Source: Monodelphis domestica
Lineage: Eukaryota; Chordata; Mammalia; Didelphimorphia; Didelphidae
Reading direction: 5' to 3'
Length of the DNA stretch: 64,000 bases
Assembly: GCF_027887165.1 (NCBI RefSeq)
Contig: NC_077234.1
Location: forward strand, 246,572,658 to 246,636,657
The translations under genes were made by a program, and so were the position numbers. This document shows positions 44,976-56,036 of this stretch, piece after piece. The stretch's first letter is position 1, and each line of letters starts with the position of its first letter. Below the pieces are notes generated by a model. It did not search any database, was not told the origin of the DNA, and worked only from the letters and a program-made list of their open reading frames with translations.

Positions 44976-45382
44976 GGGCGGGGGTAACTGTCTTTTAGAG
45001 CAGTCATGTTTTGTCTGAGTTCTCCTTTCTGTCCAACTGGGTCTTAGACTGTTAAGTATATTCCCCAAAGAAATTTCCTTTGTCAGGTATTACAGAAGAA
45101 GCTATTCATAGGAAGACATCAGAGATTGTAGGTTCCCTACAGGCATAGATAATCTGCAGTGTAGATAATTGGAAGTTTATTGTATATCATCAACAAATGA
45201 CTTCATTCTGGCACTTTGAATAACATAATTAAACTCAAATATCCATTCACAAACAATAAAGAAATGCAATTATCCCAGATGGCCTGAGTGAGGTTAGTTC
45301 CTGCTAAGTGTAGTGGAAAGAGCAGTAGTAAATTTTCTTTTTCCTTGTGGTAGCTGATCATTTTCATTTCTTCTGAAAACTG
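44976..45382. other. no recognisable gene or element
   Basis: A short G run lies at 44,972-44,983. Otherwise unremarkable. Confidence 0.5.
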
Positions 45383-45475
45383 TTTGTTCCTATCCTTTTA
45401 CCACATCTACTGGGGAAATGCTCTTGATTTTATAGATTTGTATTAATTCCTTTAGCACCTTGTAAATCTCTCTCA
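45383..45475 (-). mobile_element. LINE-1 3' fragment, minus
   Basis: TGTTTGTTCCTATCCTTTTA, ACTGGGGAAATGCTCTTGAT, then TTTGTATTAATTCCTTTAGC. These match the reversed marsupial L1 3' region that also occurs in the HAL1 near 27,237-27,340. Confidence 0.65.
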
Positions 45476-45689
45476 GAATTAATTCTGTCTATCCACTTCC
45501 TGACCAAATCTTCCCCAAATTGTCAACAATTAGGCCAGGAGTATCGTTTCCTTGCCATGGAAACCTTGAACTCTCCCTGGATCTGCTAGATGAGAGCCAT
45601 TGCGCTTTCATACTAAAAAGCATGCTTCACATCACTGCCTGCCCTCTCTACACCATGCCATAGGTAAGTACCTCCCTGCCTTTCTAGCT

Positions 45690-46170
45690 CCCTTTATGTG
45701 TTTTCCACTTTTAGAATGTAAACTTCTTAGATATTTTATACCTACTATTTAGCATAGTGACTAGCATTTGATAATGCTTTAAAAATGTTTCTTCTTCTCT
45801 CTATCTGTCTAGACTTGAAGAAAAGGGTTTTCTCTATTCTAGCAAAATTCATTTATTCATACATTTTCCTCCCTCCATGTTCATGTTGCTCCATATAATT
45901 AAAATGCCTTTCCTATCATCATTCCCAATCTATCGAGATACCATCCATCCTTTAAAATCCAACTCAAATGCTACTAATCCATGAAACCTTCTTTGATCTT
46001 TGTCCTCTATGAATGATCTTCCCACTTTCTCACACATTTGTTTTGCATTTTCCATGAATGATTTTGAATTATAATGATTCCTATATCTGTTATATGCTTC
46101 TTCTAGACTGTATGAATTCAGGAACTACTGAATATTATCTTAACGTTTTGTCCCACTACTACTCAAGACA
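45690..46170 (+). mobile_element. L2 3' ends, two adjacent fragments
   Basis: 45,690-45,790 carries a degraded TTTTAGAATGTAAACTTCTT tail. 45,850-46,170 carries ACCATCCATCCTTTAAAATC, CAACTCAAATGCTACTAATC, CATGAAACCTTCTTTGATCT and the tail GACTGTATGAATTCAGGAAC. Both are plus-strand noncoding L2 ends. Confidence 0.65.
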
Positions 46171-46339
46171 GTCATCTGCACAAGTAAGAAATTAAAAAAT
46201 ATTTTTAAATAAATTGAATACCAAGATATTATAACAGTCTCAGAAAGGATAATCTTAGAGGTTCTTCAGATTCTGTAACAATGTATGTTTCGTCATTTCA
46301 AAGGCTTTAGCATCATAGGACTTACAATCCATATATAAA

Positions 46340-46860
46340 AAATATTTCCAATAGCATTTATAACAAAGACTTGGAAACAAAGTGGATATTCACTAATTGG
46401 GGAATAGCCAAATTAGAATATATGAATGTAATGAAATATTCCACTGTGAAATTTCACTATAAGAAACTATAGAGTGGATGATTTCTGAGAAACTTCAGAA
46501 GATTTGTAAGAACTGATGTAGAAGGAAGGAAGGGAGTCAAATCAGGAGATTATTAATGTAATGATTATAACATTGTTAAGGAAAGCCCCTGTAAAAGATA
46601 AAGGAATTCCTAACATTTTAATGACTAATGATTATTCCATAAAATTATTGATCACTGTCATATTTCTCATGTCTTGAAGGAGAGATGATGGGCCAGAGGT
46701 GAAGAAGGAATCATAAATTAAGTATTTCAGACATAATCAATGTATCAAGCTATTTTGTTTAGCTACACTTACTTGTAACGAAGGAGGAAAGGGGCTCATA
46801 TGGAGAGGATGCATTACATAAAAGAAAAAAATTAAAAAGTATCAATTTAATATTTTAAAG
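46340..46860 (+). mobile_element. LINE-1 3' UTR
   Basis: Begins in GCATTTATAACAAAGACTTG (the L1 3' UTR start also seen at 16,995), then ACTAATTGGGGAATAGCCAA, CCATAAAATTATTGATCACT and GAGGAAAGGGGCTCATATGG, ending with an A-rich AAAGAAAAAAATTAAAAAG tail near 46,840. 5'-truncated and old. Confidence 0.7.
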
Positions 46861-47060
46861 TACACAGAAGAAAGCCATGTTTTGAAGGGACAGAAAGGGC
46901 GATTTTTTTTTTTTGCTGTTTTATTGTTTCATATACTAAATGGATCTCATGAATTTAGGACTTTCCTTCACCAATTTCAACTGCAATCATCCAGGGAAAT
47001 TACTACAAAAGATCTCAACAAGGAGTCCTTGGAGGCCTTCCTCGATTTCTCTAGATGTTT

Positions 47061-47247
47061 GTTTTTTATTGGAAAGTCCTTCCTTCCATCTTAAAATCAA
47101 TACTGTGTATTGGTTTCAAGGCAGAAGAGTGGCAAGATTGGCAATGGGGTTAAGGGATTTGCCCTGGGTCACACAACTAAGAAGTGTCTGAGGTCAGATT
47201 TGAACCCAGGATTTTCTGTCTCTGGGCCTAGCTCTCAATCCAGCTCA
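47061..47247 (-). mobile_element. SINE1 with 8-bp target duplication
   Basis: Reversed SINE1: T-rich tail at the left, then CCTTCCATCTTAAAATCAAT, TGTGTATTGGTTTCAAGGCA, a core with TTTGCCCTGGGTCACACAAC and the reversed B box near 47,201 (GATTTGAACCC). The head ends at CTCTCAATCCAGCTCA. AGATGTTT at 47,053-47,060 and 47,248-47,255 flanks it. Confidence 0.9.
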
Positions 47248-47549
47248 AGATGTTTCCAGGGCAAACACTGGCTATTAGAATATCATCCTTCACTTTCACT
47301 AATTGACCTCCATGGTAGCACATGTGTTGCGTAAAAAGACTACAACATTATTACCAATTAGGAATGCTAAAGAACAAACCCAAAGGATATCATAAAAAAT
47401 ATATAAATTTAATATAAATTTTAAAACAAAACAAGCTCTATATAATAAGGAACCAAATTTCATATATAGTCCTCCTTTTCTGTCCTTCTTTGCATAGGAA
47501 AATGCTCGTGTTTGTCAGAGCCCATTTAGTTTACAAATTGTCAAACAAA

Positions 47550-47730
47550 AGATCATGGGACCTAAATCTAGAAGAAATCCTAGAGTTCATTTAATTCAGG
47601 ACCCTGATTTTGCAATTAAGAAAAATGAGACCCAGAGGAATAATACCTCAGGAGATACAAGCAATTATTTACCAAATTGTGATTCAAACTTGGGTCTCCT
47701 CATACAAATTCCAATGTTCCTTCCAGTAAG
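47550..47730 (+). mobile_element. MIR-like marsupial SINE
   Basis: GGGACCTAAATCTAGAAGAA, AGAGTTCATTTAATTCAGGA, AGAAAAATGAGACCCAGAGG, then TTGTGATTCAAACTTGGGTC, MIR3-like order with the B-box-like segment near 47,682. Confidence 0.65.
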
Positions 47731-50095
47731 TTGGATGTCATTATTTAATCTTGCTTATGTTAGATCATTAATGTCACTACTGTTCATAGATGGAAAAATG
47801 GTTATCAAAAGGAGGAGAGTAAACACTTGCATGTATCTCATTTTGAGTTCAGGGGTGCAGCAAAACCACAACTACCTGAGAAACTATATCATGTCCCCAG
47901 CTCCAGTATACTCAAGGAATGATTATGAAATTGATTAATTAATTAATTGATTATTGATCATTAATTACTTCATTAAATGATTATTAAAACTTGAAGTCAG
48001 AGGAACTTACAAAGTAAAATTATCCCCTCCTTTGACCTTATTGTCTCATGAAGAAGTCACCTTCCTTAGCCCTCAGAGAGCCCCAGGATACCCACAAGCA
48101 CAGATGAAAGTAAATACTGGGTAACACGTATGACAGAGGACTTCTGAAATAAGGCAATTTGGAAAGTTCTGTCTTGACACCTGGGGCACAGATTTCATTT
48201 TACAAACTCCCTGCAACTGTTCTGGCAATAAAGCCTCATATTGGCTTCTCTTCTTCTCCTCCTTACCTCAGTACTTTTTTGTTGTTGTTGAATGCTGTAG
48301 GTGGGTTTTTTTATGCATTTTATATCCACAGGGCAAATGTCTTCATTCTGTTCAGTGGACTGTGCTGGAACATCTCTTTCTGAAAGTCATTATGAAGAGG
48401 TTTAAGCTTTTAAAGCATCATTAAATTTCAGCCACCTAATTCTTGGGAGGAGGGAGTTGCAGCGAGTATCACGAACCCACCTCCCCACCCTGCCAAGGTG
48501 CTCATTTGGACCCCTGCCAAGTCAACACGATCATAATATCATTAAAAACAGAGCTAGTCACTCATATTTCCCTTCTCTGCCCTGCCATATAGTGCTATGG
48601 GTGCCTTGAAGGTCACTAGCAAACCAAACAGAATATTAAAGCAAACGCTTTAACACTGTGCACATATTCGGTGCTCTGCTATTTCCCCCATTATACTACT
48701 TGCTTTATATTATAGAAAGACTGAAAACAAACACACAGAAAGCCTCCATTCAAACAAAGGAATAAACAATACTGCTTGCAAAGGAGAAGAATATTCAGGG
48801 ATTTAGACAGGGAAACTTACTTAGGATGAGTATTTCTAGGAAGGATCAGATATTTCCTCTGCATAATGATCTTTTCCTATGCCCCTGACTATTTCAGACC
48901 AGAAGGTAAGGAGTGGAGCATTTGCAGCTGCATTAGCCCTAATTAGCTATTCTCTCCCTCCTCTAATATTTTTGGTCCCTAATTTTCAGTCCCAACAAAT
49001 AAAGGAATAAAGACCAGACGGAGGGTTTTGTTTTTAACTCTATGGTTGATATGCTAAATATATTTGTAAAAAAATAGAATTATACTGCTAGGAAGGACCT
49101 ATGGAGGTCATGCCAGACTTCTCCAAACTTATCTAGGGCCTCTCTCAGTATTTAAATATTTTTGGAAGTTTTGTGCCATGTCATATCTTATCTTTAAACA
49201 TGGTCATCCTATATACTCCATGAACATGAATTTAAAACTCATCTTTTTTATATATCATGCAAAGGATAAAAGAAAAAACAATTAATCCCCAATCCTTGAT
49301 ACTTAACTTAATATGCTTCTGAATTTGCTTGGGTGACCTTTGACTTCCCAACCGTATCACAAAATCATAAAATGACCTATTCTTTCTGGTACATTTCTTG
49401 AAAAATCAGGAAACAGTTTAAACCTCTGCTGTCTGGGAAAACTGGAGCTGCCAATAAATTCACTTGTTTCCTTGGTATATAAAGAAGTCAGATCTTCAAA
49501 CTTCAAATTCCTATGGCCTCAGAGTGACTGCCAAGTTTTGAGGGTTTCATAAAGAAAGACTCAGGGCTGAGCATCCTTAATTGATTTTGATAATTTTGTC
49601 CCAGTGAGCTCAAAAATCACATTTACTCATATTCAGCAGGAGGAAAAAAGTACAAGCTCAAGCCCCCATCCAACATCTATTCTATCAAAAGACCAAGCAA
49701 GAAACTGTTTAAGTTAAATAATGTGGCATTTTAATAAAATAGAATAGCCAAATAAATAACATGGGAAAATAATACCATAAGATAATTATCAGCCACAGAA
49801 ATAATAAGTCACTCAGATTTATGTGGCAATTAGGAGTTAGTATGGTACAGAAAAAATTCTCAGAAATAATTTTCATCATTCTCTTATCTCGTTATGCTTC
49901 AGTGCTTCTCAGCTTCACTTCCCACATCTCCCAGCATGTTCTTGAAGCTACCATGCATCATCTCTGTGTTTGTCATCTACCAAAGCTCCACCCTTTTCCC
50001 CATCTCTATAGTTGTCATTCTTTGTTGTCATATTCTGAAGCTCCATCTCATTTTTTCCCACTTCTGTTATTGCTGCCAATTCAAAATAGCATCAT
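47731..50095. other. mostly single-copy DNA, candidate conserved noncoding part
   Basis: An ATTA-type tract lies at 47,934-47,990. From 48,420 to 49,020 there is no repeat wording, composition is balanced, and a paired homeodomain-type core occurs (CCCTAATTAGCTATT near 48,937-48,951). This could be a conserved enhancer but cannot be shown without alignment. The small plus-strand frames at 49,821-50,157 lack motifs. Confidence 0.4.
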
Positions 50096-50262
50096 TAGGA
50101 TCAGCTAGAGAGCCAGGCCTGGAGACAGGAGGACTCAGATGCCTTCTAGCTGTGTGACCCTGGGAAAGTCACTTAACCCCAATTGCCTAGCCCTTCCTTA
50201 CCACTCTTCTGCCTTAGAATCAATGTTTGTGTCAATTCTAAAACAAAAAGTGTTTTAAAAAA
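50096..50262 (+). mobile_element. SINE1, head-truncated
   Basis: AGAGCCAGGCCTGGAGACAG, then CTAGCTGTGTGACCCTGGGA, CCCCAATTGCCTAGCCCTTC and ACCACTCTTCTGCCTTAGAA, with an A-rich tail near 50,240-50,262. The A-box region is mostly missing. No target duplication is clear. Confidence 0.82.
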
Positions 50263-50305
50263 GAGGAGAGAGAACCATTACTCTTTTAACAATCAACATG
50301 CATTT

Positions 50306-51130
50306 TTAAGCCTTTACTACATTGAGGCAATGAACTGGCATACTAAGGAACGTAAAAACATAATCTTTGTCCTCAGAACATTCTAATGGAGAAGATATAA
50401 GTATAAAAAAATGCACATCTGGGAAATATACAATGTAAATGGAAAGTAGTCTTAGAGGGAAAGCACTAACAATGGGAAATAGAGGAGAAATTGGGAAGAA
50501 AGGAAAAGAAAGGGACCAAATAAGGCATATGAAAAAGCTGAGATTTGTGTATTGTCTTCGAGGAAGCCAGGACATGAGGTGAGGAGGGTGAGCATTCATT
50601 CTAGGCAAGGAAGTAGTCAGTGAAAAGATGTGGAATTGGAACATGGGTTGTCTTCTGCAAAGAAAACATGCCATTGTTGCTGGCACATAGGATATTAGGA
50701 AGAGGAGATAAAGTATAAGAAGACTGAAAAGGGAAGAAGAGGCTGAGTTTTGAGTGGCTTTAAATGTCAAATAGAGGAGTTTATAGTTGATCCTGAAGGT
50801 GATAGGAAGCCACTAGAGTGTTTTAATTAGGGGATGGAAGAATGGCATGATCAGACCTGTGCTTTCAAAGAATTACTTTGTTGGCTGGATGAAGAATGGA
50901 CTGGAGTAAGGAAAGACTAGGCTGAGAGATTATTCAGGAAAGTTAACACAATAATTAAGCTATGAGGAGATGACAGTTTGAACCAGAGTGCTGGCTATGT
51001 TAGCAGAAAGAACAGTAAAAGCTCAAAAAAATCATAGAAATGAGAGTTGGCAACAGATGAAACATGTAGTATAAGTTAATATGAGGAGTTGAGGATTTTT
51101 GAGAACCAATCCCACAGTCTCTCAAAGAGG
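50306..51130 (-). mobile_element. L2-type LINE, part nearer its 3' end
   Basis: Minus-strand L2. Plus-strand words in L2 order: AGTTTTGAGTGGCTTTAAAT, TAGTTGATCCTGAAGGTGAT, AGGAAGCCACTAGAGTGTTT, AGACCTGTGCTTTCAAAGAA and GAGTTGGCAACAGATGAAAC. A 154-residue frame (50,306-50,770, minus) is an RT-region remnant with no intact catalytic motif. It is interrupted to the right by an LTR-like insertion and resumes at about 51,785. Confidence 0.75.
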
Positions 51131-51179
51131 AGGGTCCTTCTAAATAAATGGAGTGGTTAGGCAAATAAGAGATAAGAGA

Positions 51180-51780
51180 CAATTGAGTGCTCAGACCTGT
51201 GCTTAGGCATCACTCAGTGTTCTGCCATTGCACAGGTTTGTTTATTATATAGCTTCAGTGAGTACATGCTTTTCTGGTACACAATCATTTTCAACATACA
51301 TATTTCCATAGAACCTAACAACAGACATGAAGCCTAAGGAGATAGTCAACAAAACATTGCTGCTAAGTGCAGGGTCAAAGGGTAGAATCAACATGACACA
51401 GATATAGATTGGGGAATTCAGAGCACAGATTTGCCAGAGGTTTTTATGCCTAGAAAAGAGGGTCCTATCTAAGTGAGTATATAAAAATCCTTAGGTTTAA
51501 TTTTATAAGTGGATCTCCTAATAATATTCTGGGGAGGACAGAGTGGGACATCTGTATTAAGCCTGCAAGCATGTTGCTCTCATCTATTTTTCCTGGGGCT
51601 AAGTAAGAATAATAATCACAGCAATTCCAATAATAAGGAGATGTTAATGAGGAAAGTCACTTAGGGAGAGTTTCAGTGAATGTTTTTCCATCCTTCCTGG
51701 GGGCTGCTTTGCAGTCCCTGGTTTCCACATGTGACTGTGTCAAACAGCATGGTTTTTGATGGCTCCTGGCAGAGGATGAT
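51180..51780 (-). mobile_element. LTR-like fossil inside L2
   Basis: Insertion of about 600 bp separating two L2 parts. Read on the minus strand, it has TATA-like TTTTATATACTC (reverse of about 51,475-51,486) and later AATAAAC (reverse of about 51,239-51,245) before a GAGCACTCA-type end near 51,187. There are no coding parts. Termini are uncertain, and it probably represents a solo LTR. Confidence 0.5.
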
Positions 51781-51784
51781 ACAA

Positions 51785-52200
51785 AGGTTGCAGGTCGAGT
51801 AGAAAGATAGCTCTACCCTATACAACAATGAAGGGTTTGGGGGCAAAGAGAATGTTTTCTCTTTTAGACACATTAAGCTTGAAAATGCTAATGGAATATG
51901 TAATTTGAATTTGAATGTCTAAAAGTCAGTTTCTGATTCAAGGCTGGCACTCAGGAAAGCGGTTAGGGCTAGATACATAGATTTAGGAATCATCTGTAAA
52001 GAGGTAATAAATGAACCTATAGAACTGATGAGATTGTCAAGTGAGAAAGTATAGAAGAAGAAGAGAAAAGAACTCAGAAGAGAACCTTGGTTAACCTGTG
52101 GTTAGCAAATGGACTATGATGAAGATGCAGCAAAGGAGAAGTTAGAACAGTAAGAGAACCAGGTTAGCAGTGTCATGGGGGGAGGGGGGAATTCCAGGAG
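51785..52200 (-). mobile_element. L2-type LINE, part nearer its 5' end
   Basis: Resumes with AAAGGTTGCAGGTCGAG, then AATGAAGGGTTTGGGGGCAA, TTAGGAATCATCTGTAAAGA, ACTGATGAGATTGTCAAGTG and GATGCAGCAAAGGAGAAGTT, in L2 reverse-transcriptase order on the minus strand. Coding is broken. Confidence 0.75.
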
Positions 52201-52209
52201 AAAAGGCTA

Positions 52210-52405
52210 AAATAAAATTACAGTTCTAGAGGAGATCTCAGAAGCCATCTAGTCCAGCCTTCTATACAAATGAGGAAACAAAAGCCCAGAGAAATTAAAT
52301 TATTTTCCCAAGGTCACTCAGAGAGTACACCTGAGAGGTTAGATTTGAACTCATATCCCCTGACCTCAGGGCTATTGCCCTTTCCATTGTACCATGCTGC
52401 CTCAA
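52210..52405 (+). mobile_element. MIR-like marsupial SINE, nearly complete
   Basis: AGTTCTAGAGGAGATCTCAG, CCATCTAGTCCAGCCTTCTA, AATGAGGAAACAAAAGCCCA, TTCCCAAGGTCACTCAGAGA, TTAGATTTGAACTCATATCC, then a closing CCATTGTACCATGCTGCCTC. The complete word order makes this the best-preserved MIR3-like copy here. Confidence 0.78.
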
Positions 52406-52859
52406 GGAATGATTGCACACTTTGAACTCTTCTTCTTGTACCAACTTGGCAAACACACAAAAGGACATCTTAGACTAAGCAATATGACTTCCATAATTAA
52501 TCTCAACAAAAGTAGTATCACTCTTTATTTCAGCTAAGCTAAGATGAGTGAATTCAGTTCATATCACACTTATCTTAAGGTCAGAGGCAGGATGTCCCCA
52601 TATACACCTGGTCAATACCTATTACATCTTTCTGAAGTTGCACCCATTTCTATGTCCCCTTCCCATTCCTCTCCTGTTTGAAATTAACTAGAACCCAGAG
52701 ATACAAATTGTCCCAAAGCATCAATACACCTCAAGAAGGAATTCGAATATTAGAGGCAGGAGTATATGCTGGCAACAAAGACCTCTACCCACTTATGTTT
52801 AAATTAGTATTTGCCTGACATCAGTTAGGAGTTGTCCAATATATAATTTCACTACTCTG
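52406..52859. other. no recognisable gene or element
   Basis: No frames or family words of note. Confidence 0.5.
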
Positions 52860-53135
52860 AGATTTTCCTCTCTTATTCTATACTGTTGAATTCTTGCCTA
52901 TCTTTTGAATGCAACCTCCTCTATGAAGCCTTCCTTCATCCCTTCCTCCTCCTAATCAATCCCATAACACTGTTCTGGACCACACTAATATACAACATCA
53001 TGCGATTAATATAGTATAGTTACCTGCATTTAGGACTCATCTTTTACTAGACTATGTTCCATGAAAAGAGGAACTATTTTATATCAATTTTATATTCCAC
53101 TTCTCATAGTCCTATGCCCAATAATAGGCTTTTAA
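52860..53135 (+). mobile_element. L2 3' end
   Basis: CAACCTCCTCTATGAAGCCT, TCCTTCATCCCTTCCTCCTC, then GACTATGTTCCATGAAAAGA, and a degraded terminus TAGGCTTTTAATATATG. Confidence 0.7.
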
Positions 53136-53363
53136 TATATGTAAAGAACTGAGTTGAGGTGCATCTTAGTTAAAAGCATTTGACCTGCCATTGAATGCTA
53201 TTATAACTCTTGTTAATTACCCTATCAAATATATATATATACAAATAGATATTATGTAGACATAAATATAAATAATTTGCACTGTAACCATAATCATTTA
53301 ATTGTTGTAAACTCTAGGATGCCTAGAAAACAAAGAACAAATTATTTTAAAAGTACTATTCTT

Positions 53364-53462
53364 GAATGAATGAATGTGCATTTATATGTACTTTTGTGTC
53401 TAATCTTTGTGTTTAATCTATGAATTATTACATTGTGAGCTCTTTGAGGTCAATAAATAAAT
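53364..53462 (+). mobile_element. 99-bp retroposed fragment with 15-bp target duplication
   Basis: A perfect direct repeat AAAAGTACTATTCTT at 53,349-53,363 and 53,463-53,477 encloses 99 bp that end in CAATAAATAAAT, a polyadenylation-signal-like and A-rich 3' end. The inner part has GTGAGCTCTTTGAGGTCA, resembling an L2/LINE tail. It is probably a very short 5'-truncated insertion made by L1 machinery. Confidence 0.7.
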
Positions 53463-53519
53463 AAAAGTACTATTCTTTTCTGGAAGTGAATATAAAAATT
53501 AATTACCAATGATACTAAT

Positions 53520-53830
53520 TTGGGAATCTTGCCTAAATCTTACTTTAATGACAATCAGCAATCAGATCCCTGGTGGGATGGTAGAAATAGGTTATTTTCT
53601 ATCAAAGATGACTTTAAAGAGTTAGATGCTTTGAAATTTTCAGGCCCTGATAACTTATATCCCAGGGTACTTAAGAAATTGACTGAACTAATTATAGACC
53701 CACTAAACATTATTTATGAGCTCTTAGAGGACCTAGTGTCTAGAAGAGTAATAACTCATTACCATTTTTAATAGGAAAAAGATAGTCCTAAAAGTAATAA
53801 ACTAATCACCTATACTATGCATGAATAGAC
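53520..53830 (+). mobile_element. CR1-type LINE reverse-transcriptase fragment
   Basis: A 83-residue frame (53,520-53,771) contains KFSGPDNLYPRVLKKLTELI followed by IDPLNIIYELLEDL. This closely follows the CR1-superfamily segment K-SPGPDG-HPRVLKEL...I..PLSIIFE near the start of the RT domain. The catalytic part is not reached: the frame ends at 53,771 and downstream matches fade. It may belong to the same CR1 copy as 55,160-56,335. Confidence 0.8.
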
Positions 53831-54383
53831 ATGATGAAATGATCAAATTATCCATCTATAAACCCTGAGCTCTGATTGTGACTGGAGAAAAAAACTGAGT
53901 CAACAATGAAGTGCATTTCAGAGTAAAAATCTTATAGATGATAAAAATCAATGAACAATGAATGTTTTGTTTTATTAGGGCTCTTGATTCTCAGCCACAT
54001 GTCAAGTTCATAAAGAAGTTAAACATGAAGGAGATGTCCAGAGGTGTTGGCAATGGATTCTTATTTCTAGGCCCTTCTAATTCCACCTCTTTTTCCTCCA
54101 GTAGTATTAGTACCTAGGAGAGGCTTAAGCCTACAAAACCCAAAACAGAACCTATTTATTCACATGTAGAAGGCTGGTTGAACTTGGAGAAAGCCATACT
54201 AATGTGGTCTTAACAGAAGAATAAAGTTAGTCACTTTTAACAAGGAACTTCCACTATGAAAATGGACAAGATGACTAACATCCCAGTTGTTCTTTATTAT
54301 GATGAAACTAGAATCATATTATCATAGATTCATATAAGTGTTCTACTAAAGGTCTAGTCAAATATCTCGTGGTAATATGGAGG
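53831..54383. other. no recognisable gene or element
   Basis: Possibly degraded CR1 interior, given CR1 pieces on both sides, but I cannot align it by eye. Confidence 0.4.
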
Positions 54384-54600
54384 AGGGACAGCTAAGTGGT
54401 GCGGTAGTAAACTGCTGAATCTGACATCAGAAGGTTCATCTCCCTGAGATCAAATCTAACCTAGATTTTACTGGCTCTGTGACTTAACCCTGTTTGCTTC
54501 AGTCTGCTGGAAAAGGAACTGGCAAACCACTCTAGTACCTTTGCCAAGAAAACCCCAAATGAAATCATGAAGATTCAGACATGACTAAAATCCAAAATGC
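54384..54600 (+). mobile_element. MAR1 SINE, plus
   Basis: GGGACAGCTAAGTGGTGCGG (head), degraded B box near 54,448-54,458, core with CTCTGTGACTTAACCCTGTT, RTE-like tail GGCAAACCACTCTAGTACCT and GCCAAGAAAACCCCAAATGA. The only full plus-strand MAR1 of the window. Confidence 0.9.
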
Positions 54601-55159
54601 ACAATATGGTGGTGTCTCGGGGTCCTTGAAGGTTATACCAATGGATCCAAACACCAAACTAGAAAGGCTTCAAGTATACCTCACAGAATCTAACTAGGAC
54701 CAAGGATTAGCCTACCTAAGTTCAGAGAGTCTCATTATCAGAAACTTGACCACTAGGTGATGAATTCTTGATTTTTTCCCCATGATATCTTCTATTAGGA
54801 TGTGGAGGGGGTGATGGTCTGCATTAGTAGAAGGATTGATCACTGCGGTGAAATCACATATCTCTGTAATATTAAGGTATGAACCCGGGATAATGTCTTA
54901 GTATTATTATGAAAAGGGTTTTAGCCTTGCAGATCCCCTGAAAAAAGTCTTGATGACCCCAGACCACACTTTGAGAATTGTTGGGCAGGATCGTTGGACT
55001 AAATCTAATAAAATTAATTCAGTAAAGATTAAAAATAAAATATTACATTTGAGTTCAAAAAATCAGCTTTATAAGCACAAGATAGGGGAGCAGTATGATG
55101 GTTGGAAAGAGTTTATCTGATAAAACTCTGGGAGTTTGAATGGACTTCTAGTTTAAAAT
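54601..55159. other. no recognisable gene or element
   Basis: No named family. Likely old CR1-adjacent sequence. Confidence 0.4.
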
Positions 55160-55479
55160 AAGTCAGCAATGCAATGCAATAGCCAAAAGACTTCAAGTAA
55201 CATTGGGTTATGCTGAGAGATAGAACTTACAAGAATGGGAAGATGGCCTTACTGTATTCCATCATGGTCAAAGCACATCTAGATGCCACAGTTTGAAAAG
55301 AGTACAAATGAACCAGAGCAATCAAGAGGAGGAAAATCAAGGAAGTGATGACCTTGAGTCCATGTCATATGAAGATCAGGAGCAGGAACTGGTGATGCTT
55401 AGCCTGTAGAAGAGGAGCCTCGGGGAGGACATGATAGCCTTGTTTAAGAACGTAGGGCCCCTGTATCTGAAGGGGACAT
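55160..55479 (+). mobile_element. CR1-type LINE, left part
   Basis: End of CR1 ORF2: TGGCCTTACTGTATTCCATC, AAGCACATCTAGATGCCACA, CTTGAGTCCATGTCATATGA, then GATGCTTAGCCTGTAGAAGA and GGGAGGACATGATAGCCTTG, the known word order. It breaks after CTGTATCTGAAGGGGACAT (55,461-55,479). Confidence 0.8.
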
Positions 55480-56036
55480 ATTCTAACATCTACCACACAT
55501 AGCTGACACCACCGATAGAAGTGAACTCCTGTGGACCCCATATATAACGTGATTTTCTTGTACATACATAAAGTTTACTGGATAAATTATTATCTTCCAA
55601 GACCCCAAATGGATATCTGAAATTGTCGATCTTCTCGTTTTAACGTTTAACACCTCTGATGACTTTCCTGTATGGTTCTGTACTCTCTTTCCTCTCACTT
55701 TGGAGCTCTGTAGCCTCCCACCACTGCCACCCCAAGAAAAGAATAATAAAATAATAAGACCTTCCAGTAAAAGTAAAAGAACGGACACATAGAGAGATGG
55801 CAGCCACTCCATGAGCCAGAACAGGGGGGGGGGGTGGACCTTTGCCCCACTCTTCCCAACTGGCCTTCCACCCAAGTGTCTTTCTCTATCTGTCCACACC
55901 GGTCCCAGCTTCCATGTGACCTGGAGCCATGTGCTAGCCCTCTCCCTCATCCAGTAACAGCCTCCCTTCCTCTCATGGAATAGCTGCAGCTAATTGAAAC
56001 CCAGGCTAAGCAAAATTGTGGATAAGGGGGGGACCA
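55480..56036. mobile_element. unassigned insertion in CR1
   Basis: About 557 bp between two CR1 parts. It keeps more CpG than its flanks (for example near 55,624-55,647) and holds an 11-G run at 55,824-55,834. The CR1 segment at its left edge (CTGTATCTGAAGGGGACAT) recurs in altered form at its right edge (CTGTTTTTGAAAGGTCAT, 56,037-56,054), like an aged target duplication. It could be an LTR or a retrocopy. I cannot name it and saw no coding motif in its 155-residue minus-strand frame (55,483-55,950). Confidence 0.5.

Noticed and set aside
55483-55950. A 155-residue minus-strand frame in the CR1 insertion.
   Set aside because: Contains a glycine-rich block from a poly-G-adjacent region and no domain. 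More likely a repeat-derived opening.
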